A stretch of DNA of 64,000 nucleotides from Erythrophleum ivorense (GCA_026724425.1 JAIUCV010000005.1:41885784-41949783); one strand, 5' to 3'; positions 22,003 through 34,443 are shown, counted from the first letter of the stretch. Notes: generated by a model from the letters alone, not told the origin. Numbers and translations are program-made.

Positions 22003-24545
22003 CAAAAGAAGCCAAGAAAAGGGAGAACGTTAAGGAAAAAGGTAAGAAGATTGTAAGAATTCATAGTTTCTTCCTTTAGAAAATCAATTCCTCTCTCTTT
22101 GCTCTCTCTTTCTTTAGTTTTGGGTACTCATGTGGTTCTATTTTGGGCTTAATTCAGAGGAGGAAGTGTAAAGATTTGAGGAGAATATTTAAGCAAAGGA
22201 AGAGCCTCTTGGAAAGAGCTTGATTCAAGGTAACTTTTTCCATTTTGTTACATCTTCTCCCCTTGCTTTTTCTTGAGTATGTTAGCCAAGGATAGAACCA
22301 TAAGAGGAAGAAAGTTTTGACCTAGAACAAGTATGAGACCCTTAAATTAAAGTATGGAAAGCTAGGAAATACAAAGGAATTAAAAGAAAAGTTAGTGAAA
22401 TTCAAGAGGAAGAAACTAGGGATTCTTAAATACTTTGTAGAGTTTGCCATGATGTAAGAACCCCCTAGCCTTGTGAGTGTTTATTTGAGTTATAAGAAAG
22501 TAATCACATTCTATTTGTTGTGTCTAGGCCCAAGAGATCAAGCTCCGTCTAGTTTTGATTGTGAGACTAAGAAGGGAGAAGAGAAGTTGAAAGGGAAGGC
22601 TTGTGTTAGCTTGTAAGATAGCTCTCCACTCTTTCTTGATACATTCTTGGATGTATGGTAGTCATTATATACTTGTGTGTGCACTTGTATTGTGAGATAT
22701 GCCATTTGATATTGTCTTGATGTATTGGTACCAATATGCTTATGTTTTGGGTTATGAGAATTTCTCTTAAAGAGTGAGGTGCTGCCAAAAGTCCCATGTG
22801 ATGGGTGAAGTAGAGCCAAAAGTCCCTAGAAATGGGTGAGACAAGGCCAAAAGTTTCATGGATGAGTGAGGCCAAGTAAAAAGTCCCTATACCAAGGTTG
22901 AGGCCAATCCAAAAGTTCCAAAAATTGGGTGAGACTAAACTAAAAGTCCCTAGAGCTTATTCTTGGCATTGATATGATTTTTATGGCATGTAAATCATGT
23001 GTTATATGATTTTGATTAGTTAGATGCCTACTTGCATGTTTTGACTTATTTATATGCCTTGATTGCTTCCTTGAATGAGTACATAAGCTATTGAGATTCC
23101 ACGAATCTCACCCCCTTCCCTCTCCCATCTTAACATGTTAGGTGGAGCTCAAGGACACCAAAGTGCAAGCCAAGGAGCCTAGTTGAGCATGCTTAGCTAG
23201 TTGTATAGCTTGTGTTTGGCTCTTTTGATATAAAAAAGTGCCAAAATGAATATATACATATTATTTTTAAGATGTAAATATTTGAACAAGTGTAGAAATA
23301 TGTATAAATGATGTGTGAACCATGCATAGAGCCAAAGTAATAGAAATATGAGATTTGGTCCCTTGGTGGCTTGTATGTAGTAGTGTATTCTTGTGTATAG
23401 CATAGTGAGTTTGAGATGTGTGATAGTTTAGACTACTTGGGCAATTCAGTTATGTTGTGTTTAAGCTTTAAAATTTGCCCAAGAGGTGCTAGAACATGTA
23501 GGAGATCATTTACCCCTATTTTGAACCATATATGGGGTCAAATTTGCCAAATTTGTGAGTTATGTCAAGATATGACCAAATGGGTTCTTCTTAATATGAA
23601 TTTAGCATGCATCTAGAATTTGTTAAGAGCTTTTTGAAAAGCTAAAGTATAGAATATTTTGAGATCTAGGTAATATTTGGTGAATTTTTGAAATTGGAGA
23701 ATTTTCTGGTTTTGGTTAGTGCACTCTTACCACTGGTCTGAAATGAAATTGTATAATTCATGGACTAAACGGTGTTCAATTGCTATGAAATTTTATGGAC
23801 ATAAACTAAACATCCACAGTGACTTATAACAACTAGAATCACCTCAATCGGAGGTCTGTAGAGGGAGAAATAATTTTTTAAAGTTCTATGTCAGCATCAA
23901 GGATGCTAGTCGACATTCGTTATTCTTCCATCAATGTTCGAGCTTTCAAGGCCACTGAAATGATCCAAACTTATTTTTTTCCTCTAGTTAACATCTATAA
24001 CTTTCTAAATTAGTATAGTTTTCCTAGATTGGATTTTTGTGGAATTAGTTATGAGTATTTGAAATTCATGACAACAAATTGTATCAGTCCCAGGGACAGC
24101 CAAACCTTTATGTCTTTCTTCATTGTCAAACATGGTCCAAAGGTTATACTCATGTCCTAGAATTATTTGTAGTATGAATTTAACATTTATAGCTTTCCAA
24201 AAAGCTATGGTTTACTTGATTTTCTTTTTTCTAGAATTAGTTATGATTTTTCAAAGTTATAGCCAAAAATCTGACTTTTAGATCCGTTTTGAAAAATTGC
24301 ATTTTCTGGTTTTTGGTTTCATATCCGTGGTTCATGGGTTATTTTATGCTATGTATGAGTTGTATGAATGGAGTTTGAGTAGAGAATGTGATTGACGTGT
24401 TTATGAGACCTGTTAGGCAAAGTATGACCATTTAAACTCGCGACATAAAGCATTGAAATGCCACGGTTTTTACTCTTTTCTTTGAAATTTCATGAAATCA
24501 AGCCTAAGTGTAGATTAGTAGAGGTTAACATATTATGGTGTTACA
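21648..24545 (+). repeat. 5' LTR of the Tekay/Del-like element
   Basis: This pairs with 29319-36105 (minus its insertion). Net lengths are about 2898 and 2924 bp. It ends atggtgttaca directly before the PBS. It lacks the first ~8 bases (TGTAACAA-equivalent) that the 3' LTR shows as tataacaa. It contains CTATAG-palindrome repeats at 21672-21855, a GA microsatellite at 21973-22000 and ~33-bp degenerate repeats at 22768-22955. Confidence 0.88.
21973..22000. repeat. (GA)n microsatellite in the 5' LTR
   Basis: There are fourteen uninterrupted GA units. The matching site in the 3' LTR (about 29690-29706) is shorter and interrupted, so the run expanded or decayed after insertion. Confidence 0.9.
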
Positions 24546-24549
24546 TTTT

Positions 24550-24561
24550 TGGTATTAGAGT
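24550..24561 (+). other. Primer-binding site, initiator Met tRNA type
   Basis: TGGTATTAGAGT lies four bases after the LTR end. The canonical plant PBS is TGGTATCAGAGC, so the two differences are both C-to-T changes. Confidence 0.8.
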
Positions 24562-24712
24562 AAAGATACAGGCACTTTTGCTCGGTGTTGGGCTCTTGAA
24601 TGGTTTGATTAGCCTATGTTTGGTGTGAATTGCCATGGAAGTGCTATCATACATATGCACAGATGCTTGCGATACAACTGTGAACTGAGGATTGCTAATT
24701 ATTTTTAGACAA

Positions 24713-25870
24713 ATGGTTGAGACTAGACAGGGCAGAGGTAGAGGTAGGTCGCCCAAGGCTCAAAGAATTGAGCCAGAAGTTCCGGTTGGGCCTGAGGATC
24801 CTCTGTGGATCATCATGGAGAAGCTTGATTGGTATAAGGCCATGATGGGCTAGCAACAGGAGATGCTGGAATAGCAGAGGTATATTGCCCAGCAACAACA
24901 TGACATGATTATACAGTTGCAAGATACCCTGGCTAGGCAAGAAGAAGCCAGGAGAGAAGCCCTTGTACCTCGACCATCTACTTCTAACATTCCACCTGCA
25001 CCTCCCTAGGAGCCTGCTCAGACCTAGACGCCTATCCAGAAATTGTTAAATTAGTTTAGGAAGAATAGTCCACTCTCGTTTGATGGGGAGTTAGATGTGG
25101 ATAAGACAGAGGCTTAGGTTATGGAGCTAGAGAAAATATTCTCAGTAATAGATTGTACCACAGAGCAGAAAAACTCAGCTAGCCATTTTCATGCTATAGA
25201 AGGAAGCTGATAGGTGGTGGCGTAGCACGAAACCCTTGATGGAGACCAAGAACATACATATCACTTAGGAAAGTTTCTTGGTGGAGTTTTATGAGAAATA
25301 TTTCCCTAGTTCGGTGAGGCAAAAGTAAGCAATGGAATTTATGGCCTTGAGACAGACGGAGGAGATGACTGTTGACTAGTATGTGGCCAAGTTTATTGAG
25401 TTGTCTCGGTATTCCTCTTACCTCTAAAGGTATGATAATGAACTCTGTAGATGTGAGCAATTTGAAATTAGGTTGAAGCCCCTGATTAGTGATAGAGTTA
25501 CTCCATAATGGATTAGAAAGTTTAATACCCTTGTGGAGGTCAGTAGGATGATTGAGAATAACCTCCGAGCTATCATGCCTACTACGGCTTCAGCTAGTCA
25601 GAAGGGGGCTTCAGAATTGAAAAGAAAGAGACTAGAGGAGGGTTCTAGTGTGACACCCAGCACCAAAAGGAAAGGCAAGGTGCTGTGAAACAGAAGGCCA
25701 CAGAGGGGCAAGCAGATGTTGTCTCTTCGAAGCCAGTCATCTATCTAGTAGTCTCTGGTGACATGTTTCAAGTGTGGGAAGTTGGGGCACATTGTTAGAA
25801 ATTATCCCCAGATAGATATAGCACCTTTTCTCAGGCCGTAGACCCAGAGCCGAATGTTTACCCTCACTCA
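24713..25870 (+). pseudogene. Tekay/Del-like gag relic with zinc knuckle
   Basis: The ATG at 24713 begins METRQGRGRGR-type sequence (MVETRQGRGRGRS). Next come a Gln/Glu-rich coil, SPLSFDGELDVDKTEA, a gag core (EKIFSVIDCTTEQKN, then RWWRS and EFYEKYFP), and the zinc knuckle CFKCGKLGHIVRNYP at about 25762-25806, whose last Cys is now Tyr. At least ten in-frame stops interrupt it. Most are TAG where the family has Gln, for example in MMG-stop-QQEMLE-stop-QRY. It would have encoded the capsid/nucleocapsid. It is not functional now. Confidence 0.85.
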
Positions 25871-25889
25871 GTAGGAAGCCAGTGCGTCT

Positions 25890-26434
25890 CCTAGTTTAAT
25901 CCTAGGTACGCTGATAGTGAATGGCTTTCCTGTAGTTGCTATGTTTGATTCGAGTGCTAGTTGCTCGTTTATATCCTATGATTGTATGAGGTAATTCAGT
26001 CTAGCTGTTAGTGCTTTGCCATTTGATTTATCCATCACTACACCCACTGGAGGACACATGGTTATTTCCTATACTTGCTTAAATGTCACTGTTCAGTTCA
26101 ATCATTATCATACCACTATTAATTTGATTTGTATGGCGTTTTATGATATTGATTTGATTGTTGGTATGAACTGGATGGCCGCAAATAATGTGATACTTGA
26201 TTGTGAACACCGAACCATTTCCTTACTTGCTTGTGGGACCATACTTAGGGTAAGAGCTGAGTTATCCTTTGTGACTACTGCCCAGGCTGAGAGGCATTTA
26301 AAGTGTGGATGTCAAGGGTTTTTAGTCTTTTTCTCTATTCAGGTTGAGGTAGAGGAAGGGATAGAGGAAATCCCAGTTGTCAGGGAATTTTCAGAGGTTT
26401 CCTTAGAGATTTTAACTTTAATAGTCTACCCCTG
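25890..26434 (+). pseudogene. Aspartic protease region of the Tekay/Del-like pol
   Basis: The motif AMFDSSASCSFIS corresponds to the gypsy protease DSGA site, with Gly replaced by Ser, which should disrupt the active-site loop. Downstream, DLIVGMNWM matches the conserved [DV]-[IL]-[LI]-G-M-[DN]-W-[LM] motif. An open stretch covers 26016-26435, and a stop falls at the PR-RT linker. Confidence 0.8.
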
Positions 26435-26439
26435 AGAGT

Positions 26440-27100
26440 GAGCTAGAGTTCCCAATAGACATAGTGCTTGGGGTTAGACTAGTGTTTAAAGCTCTTTACA
26501 GGATGGCTCTCATCGAGCTCATTGAGTTGAAAAAGCAGATAGAGGAATTGTTAGAGAAAGAGTTTATCCACCCTAGTGTTTCACCTTGGGGAGTTCCAAT
26601 GTTATTTGTAAGAAAGGAAGATGGTAGCTTGCAATTGTGTATAGATTACAGAGAGTTAAATAAAGTTACCATCAAGAACAAATATCCTCTCCTTAGAATC
26701 GATGATTTGTTAGATCAATTAGTTAGGGCATCTGTGTTTTCTAAGATAAATCTTAGATTTGGGTACCACCAGTTGAGAGTGAGAATTGAAGACGTCTCCA
26801 AGACGGCCTTCAGAATGAGATATAGGCACTATAAGTTCCTTGTGATGCCATTCAGATTGACAAATGCGCCCGCTGTATTCATGGGTTACATGAACAGGGT
26901 ATTCATACCTTATCTAGATCAGTTTATGGTAGTCTTCATTGATGATATCTTAGTATACTCCAGATCCTTTGAGGAGCATTAGAGGTATTTGAGATTAGTC
27001 CTAGAAACTCTAAGAGATAAGAGGTTGTATGCCAAACTTAGTAAATGTGAGTTTTGGCTAACCAAGGTGAAATTCTTAGGTCATGTGATCTCATGAGACA
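26440..27100 (+). pseudogene. Reverse transcriptase relic of the Tekay/Del-like pol
   Basis: The open stretch 26464-26982 shows the RT palm and fingers: [64 protein letters not shown] and [10 protein letters not shown]. The second catalytic block FSKIDL has changed to FSKINL, losing the first catalytic Asp, while the FIDD box is intact. A TAG stop follows EEH at 26980-26982, and the reading continues to SKCEFWL. Enzymatic activity is not expected. Confidence 0.9.
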
Positions 27101-27129
27101 GGATCGCAGTTGATCCCCATAAAGTTGAG

Positions 27130-27660
27130 GGCGTGTTACAGTGGGATAAGCCTAGAGTTATCACCAAGATTAAAAGTTCCCTAAGTTTGGCAGGGTACTA
27201 TAGACAATTTATTCAAGACTTTTCTCAGATGGCCTTACCACTGATGAGGCTGACTAGGAAAGAGACACCTTTTGTGTGGGATGATAGATGTGAGAGGAGT
27301 TTCCAAGAGTTGAAGCTTCATTTGACCACTGCCCCTGTACTGATTATCCTTGACCCTAGTGAACCATTTGTGGTTTGTTGTGATGCCTCAGGCAAAGGGT
27401 TAGGATATGTGTTGATGCAGCAGCGTAAAGTAATGGCATATGCCTCTAGGCAGTTGAGGCTTTATGAGGAGAATTATTCCACACATGACTTGGAGTAAGC
27501 CACCATAGTGTTTGCTCTTAAAATCTGGAGGCATTATCTGTATGGTGCTACCATAGAGATTTATAGTGACCATAAAAGTTTGAAATACCTGTTTGACTAG
27601 AAGGAACTCAATATAAGACAGAGAAGATGGATGTAGTTCTTAAAAAACTATAATTATGTG
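27130..27660 (+). pseudogene. RNase H relic of the Tekay/Del-like pol
   Basis: The sequence [18 protein letters not shown] precedes RNase H motifs [34 protein letters not shown] and a later [16 protein letters not shown] segment. A stop at 27495 falls right after the catalytic-Glu motif region, and another TAG replaces Gln in LFTQKEL. The order follows RT directly, as in Ty3/gypsy. Confidence 0.87.
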
Positions 27661-28765
27661 TTGAAATACCATTCGAGTAAGGCCAACGTGGTGGCTGATG
27701 CCTTGAGTAGGAAATCCATTCACGTTGCCCATATGATGATTAAGGAGCAAGAGCTCCTAGAGAAATTTAGAAATATGAACCTTTCTTGTCAGGTGGTATT
27801 GGGTAAATTATATCTGAGTGAAACCCAAATTGAGAATGTATTAAGAACCTAGATCTTAGATGCTCAGAGAAAGGATGAGTTCCTAAATCGAATCAAGAAT
27901 AATATTTCCCAAGGAAAGACCTCAGATTTTAGAGTGTTTGAGGATGATATAATGGTATACCAAAATAAAATCTGTGTGCCTAGTCAAAATGAGTTGAGAA
28001 AAAGCATTTTAGAATAGGCACATAAGAGTAAGTATACTATCTATCTAGGTGTCACCAAGATGTATCAGGATTTGAAAAGGGATTTTTGGCAGCCCAAGAT
28101 GAAGAATGATATGATGGATTATGTGGCTAGATGCCTAGTGTGTTAGAGGGTAAAGATAGGACATCAAAGACTAGCTGGGTTATTGCAACCCCTAGATATC
28201 CCCTAGTAGAAGTGGGATAGTATAGCCATGGACTTTGTTATGGGGTTACCCAGGACATCCTATGGACACGATACTATTTGGGTAGTTATGGATAGACTGA
28301 TGAAGTCTGCACACTTTTTAGCTATAAGGGCTACTCACACACTGGATAAATTAGCCCAGTTACATATCAAAGAGATAGTGCAACTTCACGGAGTACCCAG
28401 TAGCATAGTTTCAGATAGAGACTCTAGGTTCATATCAAACTTCTAAAGATCGTTGCAACCTGCCTTAGGGATTAGGTTGCGGTTTAGTACTGCATATCAC
28501 CTCCAGACAGATGGTCAGACTGAGAGAACCATCCAGACCTTAGAAGACATGTTGAGGGCATGTGTGTTAGAGACGAGGGGTAACTGGGATGCGTATTTAG
28601 CAGTAGCAGAGTTTGCATATAATAATAGTTACCATTCTAGTATTCGGATAGCCCCTTATGAGGCTTTGTATGGGAGAAAATGTAGATCTCCTCTGTGTTG
28701 GGTTGAGCTAGGTGAGAGGAGCTTGATAGGACCTAAGATTGTGGACTAGACCACTCGACAAATAG
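27661..28765 (+). pseudogene. Integrase relic of the Tekay/Del-like pol
   Basis: ANVVADALSRKS marks the RH-INT linker. The H-H-C-C zinc finger region (HKSKYT, then DYVARCLVC) is followed by the catalytic core: AMDFVMGLPRT, VSDRDSRFIS, then [16 protein letters not shown] and [20 protein letters not shown]. Both core Asp residues and the Glu of the TER box are still present. Stops interrupt the zinc finger (Gln to TAG), the IPEWKW-like stretch and the site after SNF. The GPY/F-type module follows in the next entry. Confidence 0.9.
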
Positions 28766-28767
28766 AA

Positions 28768-29270
28768 TTGATTAGAAAGAAACTTCTCACGGCCCAAAGT
28801 AAGCAAAAGAGTTATGCCAATAAAAAAAGGAGGTTGTTAGTGTTTAAGATTGGAGACTACATGTTCATCCGAGTGTCTCCAGTGACGGGGGTGGGTCGAT
28901 CAATAAGGGTAAGGAAGCTCAATCCTAGGTATATTGGTCCATTTGAAATCCTTAAGAAAATTAGACCCGTGACTTACCAGATAGCCTTACCTCCTAACCT
29001 AGCCCAAATCCATATTGTTTTTCATGTCTTCCAATTAAAAAAAGTACTTACCAAACCCCTCACATGTCATAGAATATGAGCATGTGCAATTGCAAAAGGA
29101 TCTTTTCTATATAATGAAACTGAAGAGAATTATGGATACTAAGATGAAATGGCTGAGAAGCAAGAACATTCCTCTAGTGAAAGTGGTCTAAAGAGGCCTA
29201 ACATCTAAGGAAGTAACCTGGGAATTAGAGGATGAAATGAGGCAAAAATATCTAGAGTTATTCCTTTGAG
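28768..29270 (+). pseudogene. Integrase C-terminus with chromodomain-like tail
   Basis: The open stretch 28768-29079 has VFKIGDYMFIRVSPVTGVG, LNPRYIGPFEIL and VFHVFQLKKVL. This is the GPY/F module. A shifted frame then continues with EYEHVQLQKD, MKWLRSKNIPLVKV and EVTWELEDEMRQKY. That WELE/EMR tail is the chromodomain-like end shared by plant chromoviruses, thought to guide integration toward heterochromatin. A frameshift near 29075 and a stop at the Trp in VVWRG show decay. Confidence 0.85.
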
Positions 29271-29305
29271 GTATGTATTTAAATTTTGAGGATGAAATTT
29301 CTTTT

Positions 29306-29316
29306 AAGGGGGTAGA
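29306..29316 (+). other. Polypurine tract
   Basis: The tract aagggggtaga lies immediately upstream of the 3' LTR start at 29319. It primes plus-strand synthesis in LTR retrotransposons. Its position defines the LTR edge. Confidence 0.75.
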
Positions 29317-30585
29317 AATATAACAACTAGAATTTTTGAAATTTTTCTAAATTTGTAAGCTATAAGCATTCTCGCTATAGCGAATTGGTACATTCATTAT
29401 AGCTAGCTGGATTCTCGCTATAGTGAACAAGTACATTCGTTGTAGCTGGGCTATAGCAAGTTTAGGCGTCCCATACAAAAACAAGAGAGTTCTTCGCAAT
29501 AGCATACGCTGTAGTGAGAATAGGGGCCTGGGACTGATACGTGCTCACCGTAGCGAGGGTTATTTTCCACTATAACGAGGGTTAGTCCAAAAAAGTGTGA
29601 AAAAGGAGAATTTTACTTCTTAATAGGTCTAGACTTTTCTCTCTCCTTTTAACTGACTTATGCTTCATTCAAAAGTAAAGAAAAGGGTTAGAGAGAGAAA
29701 GAGAGAAACCAAGAGAAGCCAAGAAGGGAGAGCATCAAGGAAAAAGGTGAGAAGATTGTAAGAATTCATGGTTTCTTCCTTTAGAAAACTAATTCCTTTC
29801 TTTTTGCTCTCTCTTTCCATAGTTTTGGGTACTCATGTGGTTCTGTTTTGGGCTTAATTTAAAGGGGAAGTGTAAAGATTTGAGGAGAATATTTAAGCAA
29901 AGGAAGAGCCTCTTGGAAAAAGCTTGATTCAAGGTAACTTTTTCCATTTTATTGCATCTTCTCCCCTTGCTTTTTCTTGAGTATGTTGGCCAAGGACAGA
30001 ACCATGAGTGGAAGAAAGTTTTGACCTAGAACAAGTATGAGACCCTTAAATTAGGGTGTGAAAAGCTAGGAAATACAAAGAAATTAGAAGAAGAGTTAGT
30101 GAAATTCAAAAGGAAGAAACTAGGGATTCTTAAATGCTTTGTAGAGTTTGCCTGGATGTAAGGACCCTAGCCTTATGAGTGTTTATTTGAGTTATAAGAG
30201 AGTAATCGCATGTTATTTATTGTGTCTAGGCCCAAGAGATCAAGCTCTGTCTAGTTTTGATTGTGAGACTAAGAAGGGAGAAGAGAAGTTGAAAGGGAAG
30301 GCTTGTATTGGCTTGTAAAGTAGCTCTCCACTCTTTCTTGATACATTCTTGGATGTATGGTAGTCATTATATACTTGTGTGTGCACTTGTATTGTGAGAT
30401 ATGCCATTTGATATTGCCTTGATGTATTGGTACTAATATGCTTATGTTTTAGGTTATGAGAATTGCTCTTAAAGGGTGAGGTGCTGCCAAAAGTCCCATG
30501 TGATGGGTGAAGTAGAGCCAAAAGTCCCTAGAAATCGGTGAGACAAGGCCAAAAGTCTCATGGATAAGTGAGGCCAAGTAAAAAG

Positions 30586-33500
30586 TGTAACACCTTACTC
30601 TCTAGCTCATACCCATCATGCCTTACGTACTCATATGCATATATGAAGCATGAAAGGGAGATCATGTTCTCTAGGTTCATATTCTTTCTCTATAGCTTCA
30701 TGCAAGGGTAGATATTCACTTTAATGTCACATGGACCGGGTGAGCTCTTTCTATGCATACTCATGTTTATTTGCACCATTACAACTTATTTCAATCCCCA
30801 AAACATGCTTAAAACTCATGGAAAGCAAAAAGGGATATGAGACATGCAATTTCGTTCTTGACAGATTTGGCCTCATTTCTGGGCAGAGTTTGAAAATTCA
30901 GAACTAAATACAGAAAAATCGAAAGCACATGATCTCGGTCATTCTAGAAAGCTTAAGACGTCTACTTCATGATAAAAATATGTAAAAGTATTAAAATCTC
31001 ATGAAAAAAGCGTGTGACATCCGAAAACATCTACTGGTCAGAAGGGGGTTCTGTTACTGTCACAGTTTACTGATATGGACTTTAAAATAGTCTAACTAAT
31101 TCCAAAAAAATCCAATGCTTTCAAATGATATCACTATGGAAAGATGTTGATGTTAGCTAGAGAGAAAAAATGTTTCCAGATCAATTCATCGAACCAAACT
31201 CCCGGAAACCAATAAAACAGTACCTCGGGTCTGGTAGGATGACTGATTCTGGGCTGGAACTTCGAAAATGCATATCTTCATCTCTAGACCTCCAAATGAG
31301 GTGATCTCGGTGGCCACAGAAATATTATGACCTATAGTTTATGCATATAAAATTTCATAAGCATTGGATACCATTTGGCCATCGGGTGACACAGAAATCA
31401 AAACTGCCAGTATGAACAGTACCCATACCAGAATCCATGAAAAATCCCAACTTTGAAAATTCATCAAATATTCTCTAGGTCTCCGAAAATTATGATCTTT
31501 ACCTTCCCAAAAAGCTCTTAATGAGACCTAATTGCATGCCAAGTTTCAGGGCAAGACTAACTCATTTGACAAAAAAATGATATAGGGTTTCATTATGGTC
31601 AATTTTGGCTTTTATATTGGGTACCAAAATTGCCAAATGGATTTCCTTTGGTCTTGGCACCTTTTGGGAAAGTTTAAAATCATATTTAAGACTTGTGGGA
31701 GCTGCCCAAATGGTCACAAACCATTTGCATCTCATTTTGGCCTCCTCACCCTCACTCATACACATTACACCAAGCTTTTCTCAATTGCATACATTGGCAT
31801 AAACACTCACTTTATGATCTAGAATACATACACCATACTCATTCATTTATCTATCACATAATACTATTTTTACATTTGTCCAAGGGGTCATAGACTATTT
31901 ACAATCATAATATACATCATGAAGTCTCATTATGAGTAAAAACACAAAAGTTAAGCATAAGGGTGGCCATCTTCTTCCTTCAATGTGATTGGCTCCCATT
32001 GCTATGTCCACTTGGTCCACCTAGCATATTAGGACATTTAAGAGGGGGGAGTGAGATTCAAGAATCTCAATAGCTCATCTCCCATTCCATCACACATAAT
32101 ATATGCAAGCAAGTTCTATGAATGCATGTGTGGAAAAAAAATGGAAGTCATGAACATTTAAAATCAAGCTTGGCATAGAAACACATCATACAAGGCATTC
32201 AAGAGCTCATCAAGTATTTGGATTGGCCTCACACTTCTCTCCATGGTATTTGGACTTGCCTCACCCATTCTTTGAAATCTTTAGACTCAACCACACTCTT
32301 TGGGAGTCCACTTTGCTTTTGGGAGACTCTTTACTTTGTCTCAACCAAACTCAAGGGTTTTTGGCTCATCCTCACCATGGGGAAGAGTTCTTGGCCTCTC
32401 CACACTCAAGCAAGCTCAATCACACATCATATGTTCATTTGAAAGCATAATGTGGCATCAAGAGTCATGGTATATAAGAGCATGCTAGCATACTTTTCAT
32501 AGCAAAAAAATACACATACACACATCATAAAACAAGCTAAACACACATCCATGTATGAGAGAAGGTGGAGAGAGCTACCTTGTACAAATTCACACACTTT
32601 TCCCTTTGAATTTAAGCTCCTCTTTTCGGCTACACACCCACAAAAGTGTGGGGAAGGTTCCTCTTGGCCTAGACATGATTTAAGGAAGCTAATTAGGTTC
32701 ATGAAACAATTTCTAAGGTCACACCACTTGCTTAGACACTAGGTTATCCTATAAACCTCATTATGGTCCATACAAGCACCTAATGAAGTAACACCCCTCA
32801 AATGACTTCTAGGCCTCATCCTTTCCTTTCAAATATGATTCTTGACTCCTTTTAAGCCTCTTGGAGTCATCACATCATTAAAACAAAGGGCCTAACATCA
32901 TGTTGCTTCTTTAGGTGACAATATGGAACCTAAAGCACTAACTCATTCTCTAAGCTTCCTAAATTTTTCCCAAAGCTTCCTCTCACATTCATGCATCATA
33001 TATGACTCAAAAATAGGCTTGGAAAAATTTAAAACTCTCCCTAACTATGCCATCCCTACTTGGCCGAAACCTAGAGCATAAATGGGATTTAATGGCTTCT
33101 TGATTTTTCCTTGATGGAGGAACCATTTAGGGAGGTTGTTAAGAGTTGTAGGAGGTCAAGGGAACACTTAAATAGCCAAGGGAACTTATAGATTAAATCA
33201 GTTTTTCAATCCCCTTAAGTGCTCTACACTTTTCCAACTTCTAGGTTCATGACTTTCAATGGGGTTTTGTTTGATTTCATGGAGGAAGAAGCATATGGGG
33301 GACCTCTTAGGGATCTTAGGAGCACATTTAAGCATTCATTTAAGCCTAAGAACATTCATGTTAAATCAGATTTGCAAAGGAGCATTTGGATCCCTAATGG
33401 TTCCATCTTGTTTCCTAATGCCCCTTTCTTGATTCTCTTGGTTTATTCTTAATCTTTGCCACCTAAAACATCTAATCCCTCCATGAATTGGACAGAAAAC

Positions 33501-34443
33501 AGCCCCTAAGACTTGGGCTCATGGTGGCTAAATTCGTGCAAGAGGGAGGGGGAGGAAGAAACTACCAAAGAATGGAAGTTTTACCTTGTTTTCTTGCTTT
33601 TCTTTGCTTGCTCTTCCACTTGGTTAGCTTGCTCCCTTAATTTTCGAAAGTTCCCTCTCTGTTCTGCCCCCAAAATAGCACCAAAGTCTCCATTAAAACC
33701 ATAGAAAGAAAACTTGAGAGGAGGGGAGCAAGTTTCAAGAAGGAAGGATATGGAATTTCTTAAAGTTTCTTACCTTTTTCTTGAATTTCTTCCTCCAAAA
33801 TCCTCCTTCTCTTATGCGCCTAAGAAGCTGGAGTTTCTCTCTGAAAATGGGTAGAAGCAGGTCGGTTTAATGAAGGAGAGGAAGAACGTGACTTATAAAA
33901 AGAGTTTGGAAGCTTCCTTTAACACTTAAATTCCATTTTTGCCCTTTCATACTTTGCATTTTCATTTCTTCTTCGTTTTAGCTCCTTTTTGAGAACCGTC
34001 TTTTCCATCATAACAAATAGGTTCCCAATTTAATAAAATGCCTTTGGAATCACTCAAATCGGAGCTAAAACCTTTCCGAACGAATCGGTCAAAGTTTGGG
34101 TCAACCGATGTCGGAAAGAGTACACCGGAGGGGCTTTACCGGTCCCGGGGCTTCCCATGGTTTTTGGGGCCTCTGAGAACCCTGGGCACCTCAAAATTTT
34201 CATTTAAAAAGCCCTCCTAGGTGCCTTTCAAAAATTATACTTATTTACGAAAATGCCACTGGCCTTTCGGCAATTTGTTCGAATCACTCCGACCCCGGTT
34301 TCTGGGCAACTCAAGGCTCAAATTCTCATTTTCTATTATTTAAAATTTTCTCCCAATTTTATTTGGCCTTGAATCACTCATCTCAGGGGACTTGCTTTGA
34401 AAACGGACTCATTTCGGTGTTTTACGAAAAATCAGACGTTACA
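30586..34443 (-). mobile_element. Solo giant LTR (subtype A) inside the 3' LTR
   Basis: The 3858-bp LTR starts tgtaacaccttact and ends cagacgttaca. The exact TSD AAAAG lies at 30581-30585 and 34444-34448, and the uninterrupted 5' LTR shows the empty site at 22875-22890. It is the longest and one of the best-preserved copies, which suggests a recent insertion. A reverse-strand TATA-like site lies at 33892-33899. All short ORFs within it lack domains. Confidence 0.94.
33892..33899 (-). promoter_or_regulatory. TATA-like element of the solo LTR at 30586-34443
   Basis: On the reverse strand the sequence reads tttttataag, followed by a pyrimidine-rich leader. Its place in the LTR matches the TATA boxes of the other copies at 37480 and 60676. 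Confidence 0.35.

Noticed and set aside
22538..22819. 93-codon reverse ORF also present, nearly identical, at 30240-30521
   Set aside because: The two ORFs are the same position in the paired 5' and 3' LTRs, and lie over the ~33-bp degenerate repeats. No domain or codon signature; similarity comes from LTR duplication.
31595..32742. Many overlapping ORFs of 60-91 codons on both strands inside the solo LTR
   Set aside because: Overlapping frames in non-coding LTR sequence with repeated Ser/His/Leu-rich translations and no motif; counterparts appear in every copy of the LTR in shifted frames.
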